NCBI RefSeq assembly: GCF_012641465.1 | Contig: NZ_JABAIK010000005.1 | Coordinates: 62,001-126,000, forward strand | Length of the DNA stretch: 64,000 nucleotides | Origin: Vibrio agarilyticus | Lineage (GTDB): Bacteria; Pseudomonadota; Gammaproteobacteria; Enterobacterales; Vibrionaceae | Reading direction: 5' to 3' | Position numbers and translations under genes: made by a program | The notes under the pieces: generated by a model | Database searches by the model: none | The model's input: only the letters and a program-made list of their open reading frames with translations | What the model was told of the DNA's origin: nothing | In this document: in pieces, positions 8,755-18,090 of the stretch | How positions within the stretch are numbered: position 1 is the stretch's first letter | Layout: each line of letters begins with the position of its first letter

Positions 8755-9105
8755 CTACAGATACATTTTTGCCAGTTCAACGGGCTCAACTTCTTTGCCG
8801 TCCAACTGCGCATTCCAGTTAGTACCAACCAAAACGCCATCTTCATCTAAGGTCAATAACCAATCTTCAACGAAGATATCAAGAGGAATTTCAAGCACTT
8901 CAAAATCCGCCCACTCTTCAACGTTATGGGTTTGTGCATCTTCTTTAGATGACCAAAATGGCATCACTTCGCTGTTTTCATACTCGGTAGAGTCACAGGC
9001 AAGCCATCCATCTTCGTTTTTTAAACCCCAAACCAATTGGTTTTGTTTGGTTTCTTCTACAAACAATTCGAGATTGGCTTGAATGTCGTCAGTTAACTTT
9101 GTCAT
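8755..9105 (-). CDS. DUF2750 family protein
   Basis: A 116-residue acidic protein (MTKLTDDIQANLELFV..., ...WNAQLDGKEVEPVELAKMYL) matching the DUF2750 family, small cytosolic proteins of unknown function common in gammaproteobacteria. No signal peptide, membrane segment or catalytic motif is visible. Tryptophans are frequent (WGL, WLA, WSS, WADFEV). An AAGAGAA ribosome-binding site precedes the ATG. It is monocistronic, convergent with queC and ended by the terminator at 8683. Confidence 0.8.
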   Translation of the reverse strand: MTKLTDDIQANLELFVEETKQNQLVWGLKNEDGWLACDSTEYENSEVMPFWSSKEDAQTHNVEEWADFEVLEIPLDIFVEDWLLTLDEDGVLVGTNWNAQLDGKEVEPVELAKMYL

Positions 9106-9211
9106 AGTGAAATTCTCTTGAATTAATTCGTCGCTAGACTAACACCATAATGTGTTTTTGAATACGTTTGAATATCAACATCAGTAGGATGAGTATAATC
9201 CTGAACTCTGG

Positions 9212-10405
9212 TTACATCACCTTACAAGCGAACCCTTTGAGGTAGAAACCTTCAGGGTAGGCTGTATCAGTTGGATGATCTGCCGCTTGCTCAAATCGTT
9301 CGACAAATTTAACTTGGCGATTGGCGTCCAGTGCGGCATCGGCGATGATTTTTTGGAACAGCACTTGGTCCATCAAACCCGAACAGGAATAGGTCAGCAA
9401 CGTGCCACCGGGGCGCAAGATCTGCATGGCCAGCATATTAATGTCTTTGTATCCTCGGCAAGCACCGTTAAGTTGTGCCTTGCTTTCAGCGAACTTAGGT
9501 GGGTCCATAATGACCACATCAAATTGGGTACCTTGATCGCGATATTCACGCAACAGTTTAAAGACATCAGCGTTTAGAAAGACGGCGCGTTTTTTACTGA
9601 TGTCAAACTCATTCAATTGTGCATTGAATTTTGCCATATCAAGCGCCGGCTGTGATACATCAGCGTTAATAACGCGTTTTGCACCGCCTTTTAACGCATA
9701 CAATCCAAATCCACCAGTATACGAAAAGCAGTTTAAGACCTCTTTATCTTGAACATATTTCATCGCTTGTTGACGGCTATCGCGTTGGTCTAAATAAAAG
9801 CCGGTTTTGTGACCCCCAATGATATCGACGCTAATTTTAACGCCGTTCTCTTCTATTACCACCGAGCTCGGTGGCAATTCACCATGAAGTAAGCCGGTGC
9901 GTTCTTCAAGACCTTCTTTTTTACGCACAGCAACATCTGAGCGCTCATAGATACTACACTCAGGAAAGCAATGGATCAGAGCATCAATGATGTTTTGTTT
10001 GTGGAATTCAGCGCCAGCGCTCAGCAGTTGGCACACGAAAAAGTTTTGATAGCGATCTATGGTGATACCAGGTAACCCGTCAGATTCTGCGGCGACGAGA
10101 CGATAACCAGTGAGTCCGTCACGCACGATGATATCATCACGAAGCATTTGTGCCGACTGGAAGCGCTGAATGAAAAAAGCGCGGTCAATGGCGACATTGT
10201 CAAAACTCCAAACGCGAGCGCGGATCTGAGAGGCTGGCGAGTAGGCGGCTTTGGCAAGCCATTTACCATCGTGGGTGAATACATCAACGGTCTCACCAAG
10301 CTGCGGATCGCCTTCGGTGCGTTCAATACCGCGGGAAAAGATCCAAGGGTGCTTACGTTTTAGTGATTTTTCACGGCCTTTCGCCAAATAGATCGCTGCA
10401 GACAT
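9212..10405 (-). CDS. rlmI: 23S rRNA m5C1962 methyltransferase RlmI
   Basis: A 397-residue SAM-dependent methyltransferase that modifies C1962 of 23S rRNA. It has an N-terminal PUA domain ([21 protein letters not shown]), a middle EEHG-like domain and a C-terminal Rossmann domain with FSYTGGFG (SAM loop), DPPKF and SCSG (catalytic Cys). Similarity to E. coli RlmI covers the full length, ending [10 protein letters not shown]. The open frame extends to 10477, but the ATG at 10405 follows AAGAGA and gives the family length. The acylphosphatase gene starts divergently about 120 bp away. Confidence 0.93.
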   Translation of the reverse strand: MSAAIYLAKGREKSLKRKHPWIFSRGIERTEGDPQLGETVDVFTHDGKWLAKAAYSPASQIRARVWSFDNVAIDRAFFIQRFQSAQMLRDDIIVRDGLTGYRLVAAESDGLPGITIDRYQNFFVCQLLSAGAEFHKQNIIDALIHCFPECSIYERSDVAVRKKEGLEERTGLLHGELPPSSVVIEENGVKISVDIIGGHKTGFYLDQRDSRQQAMKYVQDKEVLNCFSYTGGFGLYALKGGAKRVINADVSQPALDMAKFNAQLNEFDISKKRAVFLNADVFKLLREYRDQGTQFDVVIMDPPKFAESKAQLNGACRGYKDINMLAMQILRPGGTLLTYSCSGLMDQVLFQKIIADAALDANRQVKFVERFEQAADHPTDTAYPEGFYLKGFACKVM

Positions 10406-10522
10406 GACGGTCTCTTGATATAAAAATGGGCGGGTATTGTCGAGCAACTGCAGGGTAAAATCAAATTTTATGCGCAACCGATAGCCCGCTGTTGGTCAGG
10501 AAAAGCGTTGATAGGAAGAATG

Positions 10523-10798
10523 ATGGAAAGAATGAGTGAAAAATTTTTGGTATCGGGGCGAGTTCAAGGGGTAGGTTTTCGCTACCATACGTGCCATCAC
10601 GCACTGAAACTAGGTCTAACTGGTTACGCTAAAAATCTAGAGAGTGGACAGGTAGAAGTCTTGGCGTGCGGAAGCGAAGAGCAGCTTGAACATTTGGCGC
10701 AATGGCTTTCTATGGGACCTAAAACGGCCAGTGTGACCAATGTCAGCCGCGAACGAGTCCAACTTTGCTCGGAGTTTCGCGGCTTTGAGATACGTTAG
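10523..10798 (+). CDS. yccX: Acylphosphatase
   Basis: A ~91-residue cytosolic enzyme that hydrolyses carboxyl-phosphate bonds of acyl phosphates. The signature [13 protein letters not shown] supplies the phosphate-binding loop and catalytic Arg (R20 from this start), and GYAKNLESG the catalytic Asn (N38). There are several possible starts: TTG 10508, ATG 10520, 10523 and 10532. 10523 is preferred because GGAAG ends 4 nt upstream; ATG 10532 is also possible. It converges with tusE with only 5 bp between the stops, and I see no terminator there. Confidence 0.9.
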   Translation: MERMSEKFLVSGRVQGVGFRYHTCHHALKLGLTGYAKNLESGQVEVLACGSEEQLEHLAQWLSMGPKTASVTNVSRERVQLCSEFRGFEIR

Positions 10799-10803
10799 TA
10801 AGC

Positions 10804-11133
10804 TTATAAGCACTTAGCCGGTTTAGGCAATCCTGCCAACTTAGTCGCTTGCTTAGCGGGGCCTTCTTTAAAAAGCTTGAAGAGATATTTGCTGTTACCT
10901 TTATCTGGGCCATGAGCCTTTTCCATGGCCTTAACGAGCATTCTTACTGCTGGTGAGGTATTAAATTCCTCATAAAAATCGCGTACAAAGAGAATCACTT
11001 CTCTATGCGCGTCAGTCAGCTCAATGCCTTCTGCTTGGGCGAGTATTTCCATCATTCCTTCGTCCCACTCAGAGTGGTTCAATAAATACCCTTGGGCGTC
11101 GGTCGCAATCTCTTTGCCATTGTAAATCAACAT
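10804..11133 (-). CDS. tusE: Sulfurtransferase TusE (DsrC family)
   Basis: The final sulfur acceptor of the TusA-TusBCD-TusE relay, which hands persulfide sulfur to MnmA for 2-thiolation of tRNA wobble uridine. The protein is 109 residues from ATG 11133, equal to E. coli TusE. The conserved C-terminal tail [16 protein letters not shown] carries the penultimate catalytic Cys. [21 protein letters not shown] is diagnostic. An alternative start 6 nt upstream (11139) would add two residues; the GGA element is better spaced for 11133. Confidence 0.93.
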   Translation of the reverse strand: MLIYNGKEIATDAQGYLLNHSEWDEGMMEILAQAEGIELTDAHREVILFVRDFYEEFNTSPAVRMLVKAMEKAHGPDKGNSKYLFKLFKEGPAKQATKLAGLPKPAKCL

Positions 11134-11232
11134 TATCATATATCCGTAAAAGGGCGTTTATATCGGTTTTATATACCCGTCCCCAATGAAAAGCTGCCAC
11201 TAGCTTAGCCTGTTTCTTCAAAAACCGAAATT

Positions 11233-11259
11233 AAAAAAGCCTGCACAGAGTGCAGGCTT
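11233..11259 (-). terminator. Intrinsic terminator for yccA
   Basis: AAGCCTGCA (11237-11245), 5-nt loop, TGCAGGCTT (11251-11259). The A run at 11233-11238 reads as T residues on the reverse strand, so this ends the yccA transcript. Confidence 0.85.
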
Positions 11260-11320
11260 GTGTTGTATGACGCTAAATTGAACACGGAGCTTTAGCGTGA
11301 AAACACCATGGTCGATAGCA

Positions 11321-11989
11321 TTAATCGTCGTTCATAATGCCTAGAATGCTCAACAAGCTGGTGAACAAGTTCAGGATGTTTAGGTACATTGAAATGGTAG
11401 CGCTGACATAGTTGGTCTCTTCGCCACGTACAATGCGGCTGGTGTCAAACAAGATGAAACCAGAGAAAACCAGTGCAGAAACGCTACTGATCACCAACTG
11501 ACCCAGAGTTGAGCCAACGAAAATATTGATAAGAGCAGCCACAATAACAATGATCAGACCTGCGAACAGGAAGTTACGCATGAATGAGAAATCTTTTTTG
11601 CTGGTAATGGTGTAAGCCGATAGACCTAAGAAAACCATACCGGTTAGACCAAGAGCTTGCGCGATGATGCTTGGACCGTTACTTAGTGATGCGTACATCG
11701 CAAGTGTTGGACCAAGAGACGCACCCATTAACGTTGTAAAAACGAATGTCCACACGATACCCATTGGTGAGTTGATCGTGCGTGGTAAAGCAAAGAACAA
11801 AATACCGATGGCAGCAACCATCAATACTAGTGAGAAGATCGGTGACATACCAATGGCCATTGTCACCATTGAAGCAATTGCACTGGTGACTAGTGTCATC
11901 GAAAGTAAGAAATAAGTATTTTTTAACGTCTTGTTAATCTCAAGCGTGCTTGGGGCACTCGATGAGCGGGTAAACATAGGGCTGTTCAT
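11321..11989 (-). CDS. yccA: Bax inhibitor-1/YccA-family inner-membrane protein
   Basis: A 222-residue polytopic protein with about seven hydrophobic segments. E. coli YccA, a member of the same family, is a substrate and modulator of the FtsH-HflKC membrane protease. The helix pattern and the ending ETNYVSATISMYLNILNLFTSLLSILG are family-typical. The open frame extends to 12040, but the ATG at 11989 has AGGA just upstream and gives the expected length; the longer form would add 17 residues unlike the family. Monocistronic, with a clear terminator. Confidence 0.9.
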   Translation of the reverse strand: MNSPMFTRSSSAPSTLEINKTLKNTYFLLSMTLVTSAIASMVTMAIGMSPIFSLVLMVAAIGILFFALPRTINSPMGIVWTFVFTTLMGASLGPTLAMYASLSNGPSIIAQALGLTGMVFLGLSAYTITSKKDFSFMRNFLFAGLIIVIVAALINIFVGSTLGQLVISSVSALVFSGFILFDTSRIVRGEETNYVSATISMYLNILNLFTSLLSILGIMNDD

Positions 11990-12220
11990 AGTCTTCCTCG
12001 TAAAAACAGTAATCGCCTGTACACTAGGTTGGGGCGACAAGCGTCAATTTCAACAGTATCCAAGCTAACGCTTGCTGGGGTAAAGAACAATACTGCTGGG
12101 TACAAATCGTGATCTCTTCATTTGTAATGACACGCCACCGCTAGCGAAATCATAGTTTAAATGGAGAGCAATGTATTCGACAAGTTGTAACACATTATTA
12201 CTGCCTGTACGAATGATGGT

Positions 12221-12267
12221 GCTTGAACGTAATGAGGGTTTAGTTGAAACCCTCATTACGTTCAAGC
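12221..12267. repeat. Perfect 20-bp inverted repeat with 7-nt loop
   Basis: The 20 bases at 12221-12240 and 12248-12267 are exact reverse complements. The repeat sits 35 bp past the stop of the ABC ATPase gene (reverse strand) and well upstream of yccA. There is no T run on either side. It may be a strong mRNA 3' hairpin for the amino-acid transporter operon or a protein-binding palindrome; arms this long without mismatch are unusual for a plain terminator. The rest of 11990-12301 shows no gene. Confidence 0.85.
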
Positions 12268-12301
12268 GGTTCAGCATCAGGTACTGTGATGAAGAAATGC
12301 C

Positions 12302-13051
12302 TTAATGGTGCAAAATCTGTGCAAGGAAGTTTTGGGTACGATCGGACTGGGGGTTTTCAAAGAAATCAATCGGATTATTTTCTTCGATAATTTCTCCCGC
12401 ATCCATGAAAATAACCCGGTCAGCAACCTCTTTAGCAAACCCCATTTCATGGGTAACACAGAGCATTGTCATGCCTTCGTCCGCTAACTCGACCATAACA
12501 TCAAGCACTTCGCGTACCATTTCCGGATCCAGTGCTGAGGTGGGCTCATCAAATAGCATCACTTGTGGGTTCATACACAATGAGCGTGCAATTGCCACCC
12601 GTTGCTGTTGCCCACCGGATAATTGCCCTGGGTACTTGTCCGCTTGATCAGGGATTTTTACCCGCTCGAGGTACTTCATAGCAATCTCTTCGGCTTCCTT
12701 TTGTGGCATTTTCTTCACCCATATCGGCGCCAACGTACAATTTTCGAGCACGGTTAGGTGAGGAAACAAATTAAAGTGCTGAAAACACATGCCAACTTCT
12801 CGACGTACCGCTTCAATGTTTTTAAGATCTTCAGTGAGTTCAGTGCCCGAGACAAAAATATGTCCTGCTTGATGTTCCTCTAATCGATTGATGCAGCGAA
12901 TCATGGTTGACTTTCCGGAGCCTGAAGGGCCGCAGATGACAATTTTTTCGCCTTGTTTTACGTTTAAATTGATGTTTTTTAGTACGTGAAATTGACCGTA
13001 CCACTTGTTCATGCCTTTTAGCTGAATCATATAATCGTTTTGAATTGTCAT
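12302..13051 (-). CDS. aapP: General L-amino-acid ABC transporter ATPase AapP
   Basis: A 249-residue ATPase subunit of a polar-amino-acid ABC importer. Walker A is GPSGSGKST (about 41-49), the signature is LSGGQQQR and Walker B is [16 protein letters not shown], followed by the switch His in CVTHEMGFA. It is the last gene of the order aapJ-aapQ-aapM-aapP, which matches the general amino-acid permease known from rhizobia. A strong ribosome-binding site AAAGGAGAAG precedes the ATG, 22 nt after the aapM stop. Similar GltL/GlnQ-type ATPases exist, so the assignment rests on operon context. Confidence 0.92.
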   Translation of the reverse strand: MTIQNDYMIQLKGMNKWYGQFHVLKNINLNVKQGEKIVICGPSGSGKSTMIRCINRLEEHQAGHIFVSGTELTEDLKNIEAVRREVGMCFQHFNLFPHLTVLENCTLAPIWVKKMPQKEAEEIAMKYLERVKIPDQADKYPGQLSGGQQQRVAIARSLCMNPQVMLFDEPTSALDPEMVREVLDVMVELADEGMTMLCVTHEMGFAKEVADRVIFMDAGEIIEENNPIDFFENPQSDRTQNFLAQILHH

Positions 13052-13073
13052 AACTTCTCCTTTACCGACAAAT

Positions 13074-14171
13074 TTAACGCTGGTGGCCAGTGTTTAGGCG
13101 ACCTTCTAGCCAAATGGAATAGCGGGACATGCCAAAACAGAACAACCAAAAGACCAAAGCAACAAAAACATAACTCTCGGTAGCGAAACCGAGCCATTCA
13201 GGGTCGGAGTTGGCCGCTTGACCAATGCCAAGCACATCAAACATACCGATAATCAACACCAGACTGGTGTCTTTAAAAAGGCCAATAAATGTATTTACTA
13301 TGGAAGGAATGGTGATCTTCAAAGCTTGAGGGAGCACAATCAGCCCCATTTTTTTCCAATAACTCAATCCAAGCGCGTCCGCCGCTTCATATTGACCTTT
13401 TGGAATCGCTTGCAACCCACCACGGACTACTTCAGCCATGTAGGCTGAGCTAAAGAGTACCACCCCAATAAGAGCTCGTATCAGCTTGTCTGTCTCAGAG
13501 CCATGAGCAAGAAAGAGCGGTAACATGACCGATGCCATAAAGAGGACGGTGATCAGTGGCACGCCGCGCCAAATCTCAATGTAAACGGTGCACATACTGC
13601 GAATAATGGGCATCTCTGAACGTCGACCTAGAGCCAAAACCACACCGATAGGAAGGGAAACAATGATGCCAACCAGTGCAATAATCAAGGTAACGAGAAG
13701 CCCGCCCCATTTATGAGTGTCAACGACCTCCAATCCAAATACGCCACCGTAGAGAAGCCCAGCGACAAAAAATGGGTAAATGTTGACAAAAAACAGCCAT
13801 ATCCACATCCGCTTAGGTGTTTTTTCATAAGCGAGTAAAACCGTAAATATCGCAAGTGTGATATAGAATAGACGAGGTCGCCACAACTCAGCTTCGGGGT
13901 AAAATCCATACATGAATTGATCCCAACGAACTTGAATGAAGACCCAACACGCGCCTTCACGTGTGCAATCTCCTCGAGTTTGACCACTCCAATCCGCGCT
14001 AAGGATGGCCCAATCAATGACACTCGCCAAACCAATAAACGCAAAGTATCCCAAGATGAGCGTTAATATGGTGTTTAGCGGGCCATTAAATAAATTTTTC
14101 TTTGCCCAGCCTAACGGCCCCACCGTGTTCGAAGGGGGTGGAAGATCGGGCAAAAATTGATGCTGATTCAT
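13074..14171 (-). CDS. aapM: General L-amino-acid ABC transporter permease AapM
   Basis: A 365-residue inner-membrane permease with the His/Glu/Gln-type permease fold and a long N-terminal extension typical of AapM. The EAA-like loop that contacts the ATPase is visible as [32 protein letters not shown]. Hydrophobic segments run from about residue 30 to the end. The ATG sits 2 nt after the aapQ stop and follows GAGAGG, implying translational coupling. It would pair with AapQ to form the channel. Confidence 0.92.
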   Translation of the reverse strand: MNQHQFLPDLPPPSNTVGPLGWAKKNLFNGPLNTILTLILGYFAFIGLASVIDWAILSADWSGQTRGDCTREGACWVFIQVRWDQFMYGFYPEAELWRPRLFYITLAIFTVLLAYEKTPKRMWIWLFFVNIYPFFVAGLLYGGVFGLEVVDTHKWGGLLVTLIIALVGIIVSLPIGVVLALGRRSEMPIIRSMCTVYIEIWRGVPLITVLFMASVMLPLFLAHGSETDKLIRALIGVVLFSSAYMAEVVRGGLQAIPKGQYEAADALGLSYWKKMGLIVLPQALKITIPSIVNTFIGLFKDTSLVLIIGMFDVLGIGQAANSDPEWLGFATESYVFVALVFWLFCFGMSRYSIWLEGRLNTGHQR

Positions 14172-14173
14172 GA

Positions 14174-15382
14174 TTACCTCTCTACCAGTGCCATTTTACG
14201 ATTGTATAAATTCATTAATGCCGATGTTATTAGGCTTAAGGTGAGATAAACGGCCATTGTCATTGCTATTATTTCAATGGCTTGACCTGTCTGATTTAAG
14301 GTCGTTCCGGCAAAAACGGAAACGAGATCGGGGTAACCAATTGCCATCGCCAAAGATGAGTTTTTGGTTAAGTTAAGATATTGGCTCGTAAGAGGTGGAA
14401 TGATAATTCGCATCGCTTGAGGGATCACGACAAGCTTTAACGTTCTAGAACGATTTAGCCCAAGTGACATTGCCGCTTCAGTTTGGCCATGGCTGACTGC
14501 ATTGATACCAGAGCGCACAATCTCGGCGATAAATGCTGCGGTATAGATGCTTAATGCAAGCAATAATGCCGCAAGTTCTGGCAAAATACTGATCCCACCA
14601 CGAAAGTTGAACCCCTTGAGTTCAGGATAGATAAGTGAAATCGGAGAGCCTGAAAGAAAATACACCAAACTTGGTAACCCAACGATGAGCCCTAAAGCAA
14701 TGCGCCCCATTGGGGTTTGCTCACCGGTGTTTTTCTGATGTTTTTTGGCCCACTGTCTAATGAATAATGTGGCAATAACACCAAGGCCTAGAGTTAGGAG
14801 TACCCATTGGCTGCCTGATCCAAAACTGGGTTCAGGTAGATAAAGCCCCCGCACGTTAAGAAAAACAGCATCACCAAAATTAAGACTACGCCTTGGCGAA
14901 GGTAGTGTCTGTAATACCGCAAAATACCAGAAGAATATTTGCAGTAACAAAGGGATGTTGCGAAAGATTTCGATATATACCGCAGCAAATCGGCTCACTA
15001 ACCAGTTTGATGAAAGCCGAGCAATACCCATCATAAAGCCGAGTACGGTTGCGAGAATAATGCCCAGTATTGATACCAAGGCGGTATTGAGCAGCCCGAC
15101 GATAAACGTACGCCCATAGCTATAGGTTTCATCGTACGGGATCAGGGTCAGCCCGATACCGAACCCTGCTTCTTGCTCCAGAAAATCAAATCCGGTCGCA
15201 ATACCACGAGCATCAAGATTATTTAGAGTATTACTGATGACGGTATAAAAGAAATAACCCAGTGCGCAGACGGCGATGATCTGAAATGCAATGGAACGGA
15301 AGGTTGGATTGTAAAAGAGTGAGCCAGAAGACTTGGGCTCGAGTTTTGACGTGGAATGGTGCTGTTGTGTCATTTTCATCAT
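14174..15382 (-). CDS. aapQ: General L-amino-acid ABC transporter permease AapQ
   Basis: A 402-residue permease partner of AapM. It has a membrane anchor near residues 28-50, the large periplasmic loop of AapQ proteins, a core of membrane helices, and the EAA loop TEAAMSLGLNRSRTLKLVVIPQAMRIIIPPL. The ending AVYLTLSLITSALMNLYN fits the family. The start ATG follows GAGG with about 7 nt spacing. A stem-loop lies between aapJ and this gene. Confidence 0.92.
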   Translation of the reverse strand: MMKMTQQHHSTSKLEPKSSGSLFYNPTFRSIAFQIIAVCALGYFFYTVISNTLNNLDARGIATGFDFLEQEAGFGIGLTLIPYDETYSYGRTFIVGLLNTALVSILGIILATVLGFMMGIARLSSNWLVSRFAAVYIEIFRNIPLLLQIFFWYFAVLQTLPSPRRSLNFGDAVFLNVRGLYLPEPSFGSGSQWVLLTLGLGVIATLFIRQWAKKHQKNTGEQTPMGRIALGLIVGLPSLVYFLSGSPISLIYPELKGFNFRGGISILPELAALLLALSIYTAAFIAEIVRSGINAVSHGQTEAAMSLGLNRSRTLKLVVIPQAMRIIIPPLTSQYLNLTKNSSLAMAIGYPDLVSVFAGTTLNQTGQAIEIIAMTMAVYLTLSLITSALMNLYNRKMALVER

Positions 15383-15411
15383 AAATTAACCTCATACAAC
15401 AGGTAAATTTT

Positions 15412-15432
15412 AGGGCGGAATGGTTCCGCCCT
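15412..15432 (-). other. Stem-loop between aapJ and aapQ
   Basis: AGGGCGGAA (15412-15420) and TTCCGCCCT (15424-15432) form a perfect 9-bp stem with a 3-nt loop. It lies just after the aapJ stop in the transcribed direction, without a strong T run. Such hairpins after binding-protein genes commonly stabilise the upstream message or partly terminate, giving more binding protein than permease; that role is inferred here. Confidence 0.6.
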
Positions 15433-15448
15433 CATACGATATGATCAA

Positions 15449-16477
15449 TCAGCGAATTGGTGGCGCATACATGATGCCGCCTTTGTTCCACAATGCATTG
15501 ATACCACGAGAAATTTGTAATGGAGAATCTTCACCCACAGTGCGCTCAAAGCTTTCACCGTAGTTACCCACTTGTTTGATAATTTGATAACCCCAATCGT
15601 CAGCCAAGCCAAGTGCCTTTCCTTTAGGCCCATCTACACCAAGAATGCGTTTGATATTGGGATCGCTCGACTTGAGCATGTCATCAACGTTCCCTGACGC
15701 CAAACCAAACTCCTCGGCGTTGATCATGGTAAAGAGGGTCCATTTAGCAATGTTAAACCATTGGTCATCACCTTGACGAACAACAGGTCCAAGAGGTTCT
15801 TTTGAGATGATTTCAGGTAAAACAACCGCAGAGCTTGGATCTTTTAGATTTAAGCGAAGCGCGTATAAACCGGATTGATCTGTGGTTAATACGTCACAAC
15901 GACCCGCATCAAAACCGGCAGCAGTTTGTGGTGATGTATCAAATACGACGGGTTTGTAGGTCATCCCGTTTACACGGAAGTAATCGGCAAGGTTTAGCTC
16001 AGTAGTTGTACCCGATTGAACGCAAACAGATGCGCCGTCGAGCTCAAGAGCGCTTGATACATCTAAGTCACGCTTCACCATGAAACCTTGACCATCGTAG
16101 TAGTTTACGCCCGCAAAATTAAGGCCAAGCGCAGTATCACGGTGGAGAGTCCAAGTAGTGTTACGTGAAAGAACATCAATCTCACCGGATTGAAGTGCGG
16201 TAAAGCGCTCTTTTGCGGTTAATGGTACATACTTAACTTTTGATTTATCACCCAAAGTAGCAGCGGCAAGCGCTTGGCAATATTCAACGTCGATACCTTC
16301 CCATTCACCTTTTGAATTTGGGTTAGAGAAACCGGGGAGGCCAGTACTCACGCCGCACGTGAGGTAGCCCTGTTTTTTTACCTTATCGAGTGTGGATTCA
16401 ACTGCAAGCGTTGAGGTTGAAAAAAGCGCTGTAGAGGCTGCTACAACTGAAGCAATAAGTGCTAGTTTCTTCGCCAT
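15449..16477 (-). CDS. aapJ: General L-amino-acid-binding periplasmic protein AapJ
   Basis: A 342-residue periplasmic binding protein that delivers amino acids to AapQMP. The signal peptide is MAKKLALIASVVAAS... ending near TLA (residue 25). The mature part has GYLTCGVSTGLPGFSNPNSKGEW, VEYCQALAAA, VLSRNTTWTLHRD and CVQSGTTTELN, all typical of AapJ. The open frame reaches 16522, but the ATG at 16477 follows an excellent AGGAAGGAA site and starts the signal peptide correctly. First gene of the aapJQMP operon. Confidence 0.93.
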   Translation of the reverse strand: MAKKLALIASVVAASTALFSTSTLAVESTLDKVKKQGYLTCGVSTGLPGFSNPNSKGEWEGIDVEYCQALAAATLGDKSKVKYVPLTAKERFTALQSGEIDVLSRNTTWTLHRDTALGLNFAGVNYYDGQGFMVKRDLDVSSALELDGASVCVQSGTTTELNLADYFRVNGMTYKPVVFDTSPQTAAGFDAGRCDVLTTDQSGLYALRLNLKDPSSAVVLPEIISKEPLGPVVRQGDDQWFNIAKWTLFTMINAEEFGLASGNVDDMLKSSDPNIKRILGVDGPKGKALGLADDWGYQIIKQVGNYGESFERTVGEDSPLQISRGINALWNKGGIMYAPPIR

Positions 16478-17059
16478 GAGATTCCTTCCTATTGGGTCAT
16501 TGCCTAGGGGATTAATCCTCATCTAGACGTCCTTTGTTTTTACCCTTATTGCCTGAGATTACGAACTTGTTGTCAATTGGTTAGAGTTCAGCCGAGTAAC
16601 ATGCTTATACTTAGCGACATCCTTCGCTTGACGTTTCTTACCCGTATCTCCAAGCCGTTTGGGTATGATTCCTTACGCGTTGATTCATCGAAGTCCTTAT
16701 GCCTTACAGGGATAAGTGCGCAGACAAATCAATCAGTTATAAGCCTACAAAAGGATTTTTGATTTCTCAAATGGTAGCCGCTAAGAGATCGGACCAATAT
16801 TTATCGAGTAATCGATTGCATATAAGGTTTTCTAGTTGATGTTTTATAGTTAAAACATGTGCTTATGTGTAAATTTTTAGTGATAAAAAAGTTGCGATAT
16901 AATTTTGACAAAAATCGCATTCGTGTGACTTGCGTCATAAAATTTTGAGTGATTTTTTTGATACTCCACCGCTAAGAAGCGTAAAAGTGTGTTCTTAACG
17001 TGACCGAAAAGCTAAGGTTCTGATACGATAAAGGCTGAATACGTTGACGAAGGATCGAG
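16478..17059. other. Intergenic region between divergent aapJ and the siroheme gene
   Basis: This 582-bp stretch carries the promoters of both flanking units. A forward-strand frame at 16577-16762 is open but lacks a ribosome-binding site and resembles no family I know. The part at 16800-16960 is AT-rich and includes a TTGACA at about 16905 without a well-placed -10 box. No riboswitch or RNA structure was recognised. Confidence 0.5.
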
Positions 17060-17980
17060 ATGCAGTATTTTCCTATCTTCCTTAATTTAGTAGATAAGCC
17101 TGTGATGGTTGTCGGTGGCGGTGAGGTTGCGTCGCGAAAGATTGATGCTTTAGTAAAAGCAGGAGCAGATGTTACGATTATCTCGCCTTCATTAAACCCA
17201 GAACTGGAACAAAGGGTAGGGCGAGAAGAGTGTCATTGGATAAAGGCGTTTTATTCGAGTGAACTTATGAGCCAAGACTACTGGCAAGTTTGGGCGACAA
17301 CGGATAATCCGGCTCTAAATCACAGAGTTTATGCTGATGCTAAGCGGCGAGGAATTTTAGTTAATGTGGTTGACGACAAGCCCTATTGTGACTTCATTAC
17401 ACCATCAATGATTAATCGTGGTCGAATTCAGTTAGCCATATCCAGTGGTGGTGCCGCACCAGTATTGATTCGCAACATGAGAGAGACCCTTGAGTCTATT
17501 TTGCCGCAAAACTTGGGTATACTGGCCGAGTTTGCCGATTCAAAACGTAATGCAATCAAAGTGGTTTTTGGTAGCGTTGATGAGCGTCGTAAATTTTGGG
17601 AGCGTTTTTTTGCTCATCCTCAGGTTTCCTTACTCACCAACAATCACGATTTAGAACATCTATATCAAGCCACTCTTGCACAAGATTATGAAGATTGCGG
17701 TAATCGCACTTGGATTCGCTGTGGTGACGACGTCGAAATGCTGCCTATCAAGGCCCTGCGATTTATGCAACAAGCGGAATCTGTGTTTTATCATGAAGGA
17801 GCAAATCCCGGCTATCTTGAGCTTGTGCGCCGCGATGCGGAGCGATTTGAATTTAAAGCCGCAGTTGAGTTGGCCCAGTGGTTAAAAACCGCGAGTGATA
17901 ATAAGCAAAGAGTATGCGTTCTAATACCAGAATCGAGTACCGAATATCGGCTTCTAATGCAGGAAGATTTGGTTTTTTAG
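17060..17980 (+). CDS. CysG-type siroheme synthase with a shortened SUMT-like tail
   Basis: A 306-residue protein. Its first ~200 residues match the CysG N-terminal (Met8p-like) bifunctional precorrin-2 dehydrogenase/sirohydrochlorin ferrochelatase, with the NAD-binding VMVVGGGEVASRK (about 15-27), the ATTDNPALN strand and TPSMINRGRIQLAISSGGAAPVLIR. The tail (GDDVEMLPIKALRFMQQAESV, then PGYLELVRRDAERFEF) resembles only the start of the SUMT methyltransferase domain of full CysG (~457 residues); the catalytic remainder is absent. It probably keeps the dehydrogenase/chelatase chemistry but not uroporphyrinogen methylation; a non-catalytic role is also possible. AAGGATC precedes the ATG. Confidence 0.82.
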   Translation: MQYFPIFLNLVDKPVMVVGGGEVASRKIDALVKAGADVTIISPSLNPELEQRVGREECHWIKAFYSSELMSQDYWQVWATTDNPALNHRVYADAKRRGILVNVVDDKPYCDFITPSMINRGRIQLAISSGGAAPVLIRNMRETLESILPQNLGILAEFADSKRNAIKVVFGSVDERRKFWERFFAHPQVSLLTNNHDLEHLYQATLAQDYEDCGNRTWIRCGDDVEMLPIKALRFMQQAESVFYHEGANPGYLELVRRDAERFEFKAAVELAQWLKTASDNKQRVCVLIPESSTEYRLLMQEDLVF

Positions 17981-18005
17981 CTGAAGAACATTCATCAATA
18001 GAACC

Positions 18006-18032
18006 AATCAAAGCGCCATGGGCGCTTTGATT
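18006..18032. terminator. Bidirectional hairpin between the CysG-like gene and yajQ
   Basis: AATCAAAGCGCC (18006-18017) and its exact complement (18021-18032) form a 12-bp stem with a 3-nt loop between two convergent genes. The T run is weak on both sides. Confidence 0.6.
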
Positions 18033-18090
18033 GATGATTACAGACTTTCTTGACTCGATGAGCCTGTTTAACTCTACACTAGAAGATGAC

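Noticed and set aside
16577-16762. Forward frame of 61 codons upstream of the siroheme gene
   Set aside because: No ribosome-binding site, no family resemblance, and it overlaps the expected aapJ promoter region.
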